Positions 57,396 to 64,000 of a stretch of 64,000 nt of DNA are shown here, piece after piece (positions within the stretch are counted from its first letter, which is position 1; each line of letters starts with the position of its first letter). This DNA is from Hymenobacter polaris. GTDB taxonomy: Bacteria; Bacteroidota; Bacteroidia; Cytophagales; Hymenobacteraceae. The notes under the pieces were generated by a model. It was given only the letters and a program-made list of their open reading frames with translations. It had not been told where the DNA came from and did not search any database. Where the stretch lies: assembly GCF_012927305.1 (NCBI RefSeq), contig NZ_JABBGH010000001.1, forward strand, positions 310,001 to 374,000. The letters run 5' to 3'. The position numbers were made by a program, and so were the translations under genes.

Positions 57396-60300
57396 CTAGC
57401 CGCCCGGCACAAAGCTGCTGGGGATGCCCTGCCAGCGAGTTTCGGCTGGTAGCTGCTCGCCTTTCATTAGCAGCGAAAGGCTTTTGAGGGTGGCGCCGGG
57501 GCCGATAACCGAGTCGTAGAGCACCACCGACGAGGTGCCCACGGTGGCGTAGCGCCCGATGCGCAGGTTCGACATCTTCATCACCCGGTCTTCAAAGAGG
57601 TGGGTTTGGATGGTGGCGCCGTTGTTGAGCACGGCGTGGTCGGCCACCCAGGCTAGGTCAAACTCCGTGATTTCGGTGGTGTCCATGTACACCGAGTGGC
57701 CGAAGTGGCTGCCCATGAGCTGGAAAAACCAGGTGGCGAAGGGCGTGCCCGACAGCGCCGCCTGCCAGTACACGTACACATAGCTCTCGCACAAGGAGTT
57801 GACTAGCTCGTTGCGCCACACAAACGACGACCACAGCGGCCGCTCCATGGGCCGGTAGCGCCCGATAAGCACCCACTTCAGCAAAGCCGTGAGCAGGCAG
57901 AAGCCAAAGATGAGCCCCACCAGCGCGCCCGTGCCCACGCCCACACTGCTCCAAAACGAGTAGTGCTGCAAGTGCCAGTGCACGTAGTGATACAGCACAG
58001 CAAAGGTGACGAACGAGAACATGAAGGGCAGCCCAATCTTGAACACCTCGATAAGCCCGCGCGCCCATATCAGCCGCCTAGGGGGCGCAAACGTCAGCTC
58101 GGGCGCGAAGGCCTCGGAGGGTGGCCGGTTGGGCAGCAGAAACGCGGGCGAGCCTACCCAGGAGGTGCCATCGGGCGGCGTGGTGGCGGGCGCCACCGTC
58201 AGCGCGCCCACCAAGTTGTTGGTGCCCAGCACGGTGCCGCCCGCCAGCACCGCGCTGTTGCCGATAAACGTGCGCGGGCCCACCACCGTGGGCAGCACCT
58301 CTACCAGCCCCCGCCGCACCCTAGGGGCCCCTACACTCACCGAGTCGGCCAAGAAGGCGCCCGGCGCCACCGTGAGGTGGTCGGCCGAAATGTGGTTGAG
58401 GGTAGAAATCTCGGCCCGGTGGCCGATGTTGGCCCCCAGCAGCCGCAGCCAGGCGGGCGTGTAGATGGTGGCGTAGAGCGACTTGAGCAAGGCCAGGCTT
58501 TGGGCTAGCACGGCATCGGCCACCCAGTGGCGCACGTAGGCCAGGCTGTAGAGCGGCAGCGTGCCCGCCGGCTGGCGGCCGGCTACCACACGCTTGATGA
58601 GGGCCAGCGCGGCCATCAGCAGCAGCACGTAGAGGCCCGAAAGCGGCAGGAGCGTGAGCAGCGATGGTTCGGCGCCGAAGCGCTCGACGCTCCAGTACAG
58701 GATGCCCAGGCAGGGCAGCAGCGCCACCGAAGGCACCAGCAGCATGAGCCCGATGGCCGCTAGCTGGGCCACCAGGTAGCCCGCGCCGGGCACGGCCGGG
58801 CGCAGCGGCGCGGCGGGCTCGGCGGCGCGCACGCGCTGGGCGGGCGAGCCCAGCCACACCTCGCGGGCGGGCACCCGGCGCCCGGCCGGCAGCACCGACA
58901 GGTCGTCCAGCTCGGCTTCGTCGCCTAGGGCCGTGCTGCTTTCCAAGATGGAGCGCAGCCCCACGTAAGCCCCGCGGCCCACCTCAATGGGCCCAATGAT
59001 GAGCCGGTCGCGCTCGACGCGGTAGCCTAGCAGGCCGGCCTCGCGGGCCACGCTGGCCTCGTCGCCAATGCTGAGCAAGTCGAAGCACATGAGGCGCGTC
59101 GAGCCTAGGTACACGTTGTCGCCGATGCGCGCGCCCAGCAAACGGTAGAACACGGCCAGGAAGGGCGTGGCCGACAGCAGCTGGGTGGGGGCGGCCTCCA
59201 CCAGCTTCTTCACCACCCAGAAGCGGTAGTAGTAGAAGCCCCAGAGCGGGTACTCGCCGGCTTGGAAGCGCCCGATAACCAGCCACTTCAGGGCCACTAC
59301 CAGCAGGCAGGCCAGCGGCACGTACAGCACCACGGCCAGGGCGCTTACCACCAGCGTTTCGGTGAGCGGCCAGCTGGTGACGCTGCGGCGGTAGTGTAGC
59401 GAGAAACTGAGCAGTAGCACCGGCACGGCGTAGAACAGGGCGATGCTGAGCAGCTGCAAGGCCCCGGTAACCACGCGGGTGAGTGGGCCGGCCGGGCGCA
59501 GCGGCACGGCGGGCGGCTGGTCGGCCGGGGCGCTGGGGGTGGCGCTGCCAAACGTGCCCGTAGCTACGGCCGCCGCCAGCGCCTCGATGCTGCGGCGGGT
59601 GTACATCTCCTTCACCGAAAGCCCCTGGAAGTCGGGCTGTTGGCGCAGCTCCGAGATGATGAGCGAGGCCAGTAGCGAGTTGCCACCCAGGTCGAAGAAG
59701 TCGTCGGTAACCGACAGGTCGCTGGTGTCGAAGCGCTTCTGCCAGGCGGCGTAAATGGCGCTCTCGATGGGGTTGCGCGGCAGGGTCAGCTCGCGGGTGG
59801 GGGCGTGGTCGCCGCCCACGGGGTAGGGCAGGGCCTTGCGGTCCACTTTGCCGCTGGTGAGCAGCGGAAACGCCCCTAGGGGCACCAGCGCGGCGGGCAG
59901 CATGTAGGGCGCCAAGCGCTCGCGCAGGTAGGCGCGCACGGCTTTCTCGTCCAGCAACTGGTGGGGGTCGAGGATGAGGTAGGCGATGAGCTTCTTCACC
60001 CCGTCGGCGCCTTCTTTAAGGGCCACGGCCGCGTTGCGGATGCCGGGCCACTGCAGCAGCAGGCTTTCAATCTCGGCCAGCTCTACCCGAAAGCCCCGGA
60101 TTTTCACTTGCGTATCGATGCGGCCCAGAAACTCGATGTTGCCCTCGGCATCAAAGCGGGCTAAGTCGCCGGTGCGGTAGAGGCGGCCGGCAAAGCCGCC
60201 CGGCAGCTCGGCCACGGTATTGAACTTAGCGGCCGTCAGCTCGGGGCGGTTGAGGTAGCCGGCGGCCAGCGCGGCGCCGCCCAGGCACAGCTCGCCGGGC

Positions 60301-61916
60301 ACCCCTAGGGGCACCAGCTGGCCCAGCTGGTCGAGCAGCAGCGCCTCGTAGCCCGCCAGCGGCCGGCCGATAGTGAGCTTGCGGCCGTGCACGAAGTCGT
60401 CGGCGGTGGCCACGACGGTGGCCTCGGTGGGGCCGTAGGTGTTCACCACCCGGCACTGGCGGCTGGCCCACTTGGCCAGCAGCTCGGGCGGGCACACCTC
60501 GCCGCCCAGTATCAGCAGGCGCAGGCTGGGCACGGCGGCGGGCAGCAGCGAGAGCAGCGTGGGCACGGTCGAAAACACCGTGAGGTGGTGCTCGTTCAGG
60601 AAGCTCGGCAGTGCGTCGGGCGCTTTCATAGTGTCTTCGGGCACGGGCACCAGAGTGCCGCCGCTGCCCCAGGCCAGCCAGATTTCCTCCAGCGAAGCAT
60701 CGAAGGCCACCGAAAAGCCCTGAGCTACTTTGTCTTGCGGCGTGGGCTGAAACAGCAGCTGCTCGGCCCGCACCAGGTGGCAGATGCTGCGGTGCGGCAG
60801 CAGCACGCCCTTGGGCAGCCCCGTGGTGCCCGAGGTGTAGATGACGTAGGCAATGGCGTCGGGCCCTAGGGCCACGGGGGCCAGCCCCGCCGGCGTGGTT
60901 GGGGCGGGCGAGGCGGGCGCGCTCAGGTCCAGCACCTCACCCGGCCACCCCGCAAAGCCCTCGGGCAGCGGCCGGTTGGTGAGCAGCAGCCGGGCCCCGC
61001 AGTCGCCCAGGATGAACGTCACGCGGTCGGCCGGAAACGATAAATCGAGCGGCACGTAGGCGGCGCCGGCCTTGAGCACGGCCAGCATCCCCACGTACAG
61101 CTCCACCGACTTAGCCAGCAGCAGGCCCACGAAGTCGCCGGCCCGCACCCCTAGGCCTTGCAGGCGGGCGGCCAGCTGGTCGGCGCGCTCGTTGAGCTGC
61201 TGGTAGGTGCAGTTTTCGCCCAACCAACTCAGCGCCAGCTGGTTGGGGTAGAGCCGGGCGGTTTCGGCAAACAAGCCGTGCAGCAGCTGGGGGCCGCCCT
61301 CGGGCACGTGCTGCGGCACCGTGCGAAACTGCCGCAGCAGCGCTATTTCCTCGTCGGCTAGAAACTGCACGTAGCCCACCGGAACGGTAGGGTGGCTGGC
61401 CAGCTGCGCCACCACGCGCTCCACGTGGGTGGGCAGGTAGGTGGTGCCGGGGGCATTAGCGCCGTCGCGGGTGCAGGCAAAGCTGGCTTGCACGCGGGCA
61501 TCGGGGGCAAAGTCCAGGGTCAGGCACCACTCGTGGTCGGGGCTCTGGGCCTCGGGGGCCGGAAACGACAGCCGGTAGCGCGTGATGGCGGCGCCCAGCT
61601 CCTCGCCCACGCCGGCCAGGCCCATGCGCAGCTGGGTGGCCGCCTCGGCCCGCACCTCGGCCAGGGTCAGCACGTCGGCCAGGGGCAGCTGCACGGCGGC
61701 GGTGGGGAAGAGGGCCTCGGGGTTTTCGCCGCGCAGCGTAGCCGTGAGCTGGGTGGCGCTGCGCTCGGCCGGCAGCCGGTAATACACGATGGCAAACGCG
61801 GCCAGGTAGTCGGCAATCAGGCTTTTCTTATGCTGGAAAGCCAGGCCCAGCTCGGCCGTGGGCGCGGGCAGCGGCTCGGGGCCAACGGCCACGGGCAAGT
61901 CAAAAGTCGAAGTCAT
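57396..61916 (-). CDS. Pls/PosA-like nonribosomal peptide synthetase
   Basis: A 1506-residue membrane-bound synthetase. After a unique N-terminal domain (about 1-205) comes an adenylation domain (about 210-695; YVIYTSGTTGLPKG, NTYGPTEAT, LYRTGDLARF, SGKVDRKAL) and a carrier domain (DLGGNSLLASL, pantetheine Ser about 744). A C-terminal half holds three left-handed beta-helix (hexapeptide) domains near residues 930, 1160 and 1400, separated by pairs of transmembrane helices. There is no condensation or thioesterase domain. This is the architecture of epsilon-poly-lysine synthetase (Pls) and its PosA relatives, which polymerise one amino acid in the C-terminal domains. The product here is unknown. 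ATG 61916 is preferred to an upstream start that adds 43 residues. Confidence 0.93.
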   Translation of the reverse strand: MTSTFDLPVAVGPEPLPAPTAELGLAFQHKKSLIADYLAAFAIVYYRLPAERSATQLTATLRGENPEALFPTAAVQLPLADVLTLAEVRAEAATQLRMGLAGVGEELGAAITRYRLSFPAPEAQSPDHEWCLTLDFAPDARVQASFACTRDGANAPGTTYLPTHVERVVAQLASHPTVPVGYVQFLADEEIALLRQFRTVPQHVPEGGPQLLHGLFAETARLYPNQLALSWLGENCTYQQLNERADQLAARLQGLGVRAGDFVGLLLAKSVELYVGMLAVLKAGAAYVPLDLSFPADRVTFILGDCGARLLLTNRPLPEGFAGWPGEVLDLSAPASPAPTTPAGLAPVALGPDAIAYVIYTSGTTGLPKGVLLPHRSICHLVRAEQLLFQPTPQDKVAQGFSVAFDASLEEIWLAWGSGGTLVPVPEDTMKAPDALPSFLNEHHLTVFSTVPTLLSLLPAAVPSLRLLILGGEVCPPELLAKWASRQCRVVNTYGPTEATVVATADDFVHGRKLTIGRPLAGYEALLLDQLGQLVPLGVPGELCLGGAALAAGYLNRPELTAAKFNTVAELPGGFAGRLYRTGDLARFDAEGNIEFLGRIDTQVKIRGFRVELAEIESLLLQWPGIRNAAVALKEGADGVKKLIAYLILDPHQLLDEKAVRAYLRERLAPYMLPAALVPLGAFPLLTSGKVDRKALPYPVGGDHAPTRELTLPRNPIESAIYAAWQKRFDTSDLSVTDDFFDLGGNSLLASLIISELRQQPDFQGLSVKEMYTRRSIEALAAAVATGTFGSATPSAPADQPPAVPLRPAGPLTRVVTGALQLLSIALFYAVPVLLLSFSLHYRRSVTSWPLTETLVVSALAVVLYVPLACLLVVALKWLVIGRFQAGEYPLWGFYYYRFWVVKKLVEAAPTQLLSATPFLAVFYRLLGARIGDNVYLGSTRLMCFDLLSIGDEASVAREAGLLGYRVERDRLIIGPIEVGRGAYVGLRSILESSTALGDEAELDDLSVLPAGRRVPAREVWLGSPAQRVRAAEPAAPLRPAVPGAGYLVAQLAAIGLMLLVPSVALLPCLGILYWSVERFGAEPSLLTLLPLSGLYVLLLMAALALIKRVVAGRQPAGTLPLYSLAYVRHWVADAVLAQSLALLKSLYATIYTPAWLRLLGANIGHRAEISTLNHISADHLTVAPGAFLADSVSVGAPRVRRGLVEVLPTVVGPRTFIGNSAVLAGGTVLGTNNLVGALTVAPATTPPDGTSWVGSPAFLLPNRPPSEAFAPELTFAPPRRLIWARGLIEVFKIGLPFMFSFVTFAVLYHYVHWHLQHYSFWSSVGVGTGALVGLIFGFCLLTALLKWVLIGRYRPMERPLWSSFVWRNELVNSLCESYVYVYWQAALSGTPFATWFFQLMGSHFGHSVYMDTTEITEFDLAWVADHAVLNNGATIQTHLFEDRVMKMSNLRIGRYATVGTSSVVLYDSVIGPGATLKSLSLLMKGEQLPAETRWQGIPSSFVPGG

Positions 61917-62128
61917 CGCGGGGGCGGCGGGGCGCCGGCTGAGCAGGTAAGTAGTGCGGCCAAGTAAGGCCCTGGGCGTGAACGGCAAGTGAGGAAACGC
62001 GGCGCAAGCAAGCGGCTTGGCAGCGCACAAAACCCACTCGCCCAATCAGGCGCGCGCACGCATTTCGCGCGCTGGCCCAGGTTCCTTGGCTTAGGCAAAC
62101 CCTACGCTAAAACCACCCGGCCAGATGC

Positions 62129-62169
62129 AAAAAACCGGTTCGCACCTCAGACTTAGAGGCGCAAACCGG
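62129..62169 (-). terminator. rho-independent terminator after YceI gene
   Basis: An imperfect stem of 14 bp (62135-62148 with 62156-62169, CCGGTT/AACCGG ends) has a seven-base loop and is followed on the minus strand by six T (62129-62134). It closes the cytochrome-YceI unit. The rest of the 315-bp spacer 61917-62231 holds no gene. Confidence 0.8.
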
Positions 62170-62231
62170 CAGGGAGTTTAAGCAGTTAGGCACTTGCCCC
62201 CTCAAGCAAGCCCTAGGGCCCCAGCTACGGC

Positions 62232-62753
62232 CTAGGGCCCTTCCGCAAGCTTGGTGCGCAGGCTCACCGCCACGTCGTTGGCCAGCACCAGGCTGCTCTT
62301 GCCAATGCCATAGTCGAGCCGGTTGAGGTGAAAGCTGCCCTGCAGCTCGCGCGCAGCCGACACGGTGAAGGGCACCCGCACCTCGTGCGAAATACCCTTG
62401 ATGGTAAGTGTAAAGGTGCCCTCGTACTGCCCGCCGCCGAGGCTGCGAAACGCGGTAGACTGCATACTAAGCACCGGAAATTGCGCGGCGTCAAAGTAGT
62501 CGGGCTTTTGCAGGTGCTTGTCGCGCAGGCTGATGCCCGTCTGAATGGTGCTCACCGGCACCGTGGCCCGGATGTGGGCCTGCGCCAGCTGGGCGGGGTC
62601 GAACTGCCCCATCGCCTGCAAGCCCCCTAGGGTGCCCTGCACCGTAAAGCCGGCGTTCACAATCTCGAAGCGCACGGCGGGCTCGGCGGGTTGCTGGGTG
62701 AACTGGCCGCCAAGCTGGGTCAGCAGCCAGCTCCAAAGCAAGAGTAGGGGCAT
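62232..62753 (-). CDS. YceI family protein, exported
   Basis: A 173-residue lipocalin-like periplasmic protein. An N-terminal signal (MPLLLLWSWLLTQLGG) is followed by the YceI barrel with VRFEIVNAGFTVQGTLGG, ATVPVSTIQTGISLRDKHL, KPDYFDAAQFPVLSMQS, YEGTFTLTIKGISHEVRVPF. The family binds isoprenoid or long-chain lipids. It begins 11 bp after the stop of the cytochrome gene and ends before a terminator, so the two are co-transcribed; YceI proteins are often encoded beside redox genes. Confidence 0.92.
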   Translation of the reverse strand: MPLLLLWSWLLTQLGGQFTQQPAEPAVRFEIVNAGFTVQGTLGGLQAMGQFDPAQLAQAHIRATVPVSTIQTGISLRDKHLQKPDYFDAAQFPVLSMQSTAFRSLGGGQYEGTFTLTIKGISHEVRVPFTVSAARELQGSFHLNRLDYGIGKSSLVLANDVAVSLRTKLAEGP

Positions 62754-62764
62754 AGTAGACTGGG

Positions 62765-64000
62765 TTACAAGATTTTGAGGAAGGCAACCAGGGCCGCGCG
62801 GTCGGGCGCGGGCAGCGCCAGCCCAAACTCGTGGCCGCGCACGGCGTGGGGCGCCCCGCTGGCACCCCGAAAGCCGGTGGGCACGTAGCCGGCGTCCAGG
62901 CGCCTAGGGTCTAGCATATCCTCCAGGGTGGCCAGCGAGCCGTCGTGCAAGAACGGGCCCCGGTACCACACCCCGCGCAGCGAGGGCACCTTGTAGTAGC
63001 CAGTGCCGCGCCGCGTTTGCAAGGTGTAGCCAGGGTCGGTGCCGATGGAAATCTCAAACACGTCGTATTTCTGGCGGTGCTCTTCGGGCACCTCGAAGCC
63101 GTCGGCGGGCGTGAGCATGTTGTTGGTGTAGAGCGGCGGCGTGTGGCAGCTCACGCAGCCCTGCTCGACGAAAAGCTGGCCGCCGCGCTTGGTTTGGGCG
63201 GTGGGCTGGTGCGGGTTAGTGGGCGGCCGCAGCGAGTACACGTACTTGGCCAGGGCAAATAGCTGCGCCTCGGAGTAGCGGTCGAAGGTGCCGACAAAAG
63301 CAGATTTGCCGGGTGGCGGCAGGGTTTTGTGCGCCTTGCCGGCCGGAATGTACGCGTCGTAGCTCGCCATAAAATCGAGAGCCTGGTTGATGGCGATGTA
63401 GCGCATCATGTCGCCAATGCTACGGTGGCGGGCCAGGCCGCCGTGGTCGAGGTAAGTGCGCTGCTGCACGCCAATAAGGTCGGGCACCGAGGGCGGAAAT
63501 AGGATGCTGGTGCCCTGGCGCCCGTTGGTGCCGGGCGGCAGCGACTCAAACGCCTGGGCAATCTTTTCCTTGGGCTGGCGGCTAAGCTGCGAGTTGGGGT
63601 CGTTGGGTACGAAGGGCGCGTCGAAGAGCACGCCGGTTACGTACTGCACGGCCGGCTCCGGGAAGTTGGGGTCGTGGCGAATATTCCAGGCAGTGGCCGG
63701 GTCGCCGGGAAAATTGCCCTGGGCCCCTTTCAGCACCACGCCGCCCTGCTCAACGCGGGTGTGGCACATGCCGCACGAGAGGTTGCCCAGCAGCACCTTG
63801 CCCTTTTCCTTCACCACGTAGCGGGCGTAGGGCATAATGCCGTCCTTGGTCAGCGGCACTTTCACGGCAGCGTAAAAGGCCGGGTCGCGCACGTTGTCCA
63901 GCGTAATAACGGCGCCATCCACGTCGATGGGCATGTCGAAAAGCAGCTCGCCGGCCTTTATCCAGTCGGCCTCGGTGTGCAGCTTGGCGGGGTCGAACAC
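62765..64000 (-). CDS. di-haem cytochrome c peroxidase/MauG-like (partial)
   Basis: The 3' 411 codons of a gene that continues past the window edge. Two CXXCH haem motifs are present (SCGMCHTRVEQ near the start of the visible part and GCVSCHTPPLY in the second half), with a conserved TGYYKVPSLRGVWYRGPFLHDGSLATLEDM segment split around the distal ligand region (KVPSLRGVWYRGPFLHDG). It resembles the di-haem peroxidase/MauG superfamily. The periplasmic signal lies outside the window. Co-transcribed with the YceI gene. Confidence 0.88.
   Translation of the reverse strand: MFDPAKLHTEADWIKAGELLFDMPIDVDGAVITLDNVRDPAFYAAVKVPLTKDGIMPYARYVVKEKGKVLLGNLSCGMCHTRVEQGGVVLKGAQGNFPGDPATAWNIRHDPNFPEPAVQYVTGVLFDAPFVPNDPNSQLSRQPKEKIAQAFESLPPGTNGRQGTSILFPPSVPDLIGVQQRTYLDHGGLARHRSIGDMMRYIAINQALDFMASYDAYIPAGKAHKTLPPPGKSAFVGTFDRYSEAQLFALAKYVYSLRPPTNPHQPTAQTKRGGQLFVEQGCVSCHTPPLYTNNMLTPADGFEVPEEHRQKYDVFEISIGTDPGYTLQTRRGTGYYKVPSLRGVWYRGPFLHDGSLATLEDMLDPRRLDAGYVPTGFRGASGAPHAVRGHEFGLALPAPDRAALVAFLKIL

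Noticed and set aside
1..64000. tRNA, rRNA or riboswitch genes
   Set aside because: No cloverleaf, rRNA-like stretch or recognised aptamer core was found by reading; a covariance-model scan would be needed to exclude small RNAs.

Overview
The window is a GC-rich chromosomal stretch, about two-thirds G+C by eye, from a Bacteroidota bacterium. Its gene set best fits the Hymenobacter group: KaiC/KaiB homologues, YsnF-type stress proteins, a Pls/PosA-like synthetase, OmpA proteins with thrombospondin type-3 repeats, four-helix-bundle (S23-like) protein, pirins and GH78 rhamnosidases. The genus is inferred from protein families and base composition; no marker gene (rRNA, tRNA, ribosomal protein) is present. 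I found no prophage, intact insertion sequence, CRISPR array or tRNA.

Layout. 50-4738 (minus strand): four collinear envelope genes, two coiled-coil proteins, a substrate-binding protein fused to OmpA, and an ABC permease. 5114-8012: an AraC regulator and an NmrA-reductase/alpha-beta-hydrolase fusion. 8115-12207: two paralogous outer-membrane proteins around a DinB protein, a truncated globin divergent from an sce7726-type nuclease-like protein, and a NIPSNAP protein. 12349-14072: MarR plus MFS exporter. 14245-18371: kaiC, two kaiB-like genes and a PAS histidine kinase in one tight operon. 18413-25717: NTF2-like protein, CocE-type hydrolase, aldo/keto reductase and an AsmA-like protein. 25978-33328: LacI regulator, orphan barstar and two GH78 alpha-L-rhamnosidases. 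33588-37210: signal peptidase I, an unrecognised protein and a fatty acid desaturase. 37678-43718: a stress block with two DUF2382 proteins, membrane proteins, a histidine kinase and a degenerate thioredoxin. 44048-49171: small lipoprotein, OmpA, HtrA-type protease and sterol-desaturase-family protein. 49646-57193: receiver-Crp fusion regulator, DUF294/CBS protein, a short element carrying a four-helix-bundle gene, DEDDh exonuclease, secreted protein and two pirins. 57396-64000: a Pls/PosA-like nonribosomal peptide synthetase, YceI protein and a di-haem peroxidase-type cytochrome that runs off the end.

Three structural layers overlie the genes. (1) The palindrome CCTAGG occurs about 100 times by hand count, on average every ~650 bp, in genes and spacers alike. 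(2) A family of long hairpins with core GTCATG-N2-GAGC sits in spacers; three separate convergent gene pairs, and one contains both start codons of a divergent pair. (3) GC-rich inverted repeats sit at other junctions, one of them read into the permease N-terminus.

Best candidates for under-described biology are the Kai operon without kaiA, the Pls-like synthetase, the four-gene OmpA/ABC envelope cluster, the four-helix-bundle gene enclosed by perfect 24-bp inverted repeats, and the iterated CCTAGG palindrome.
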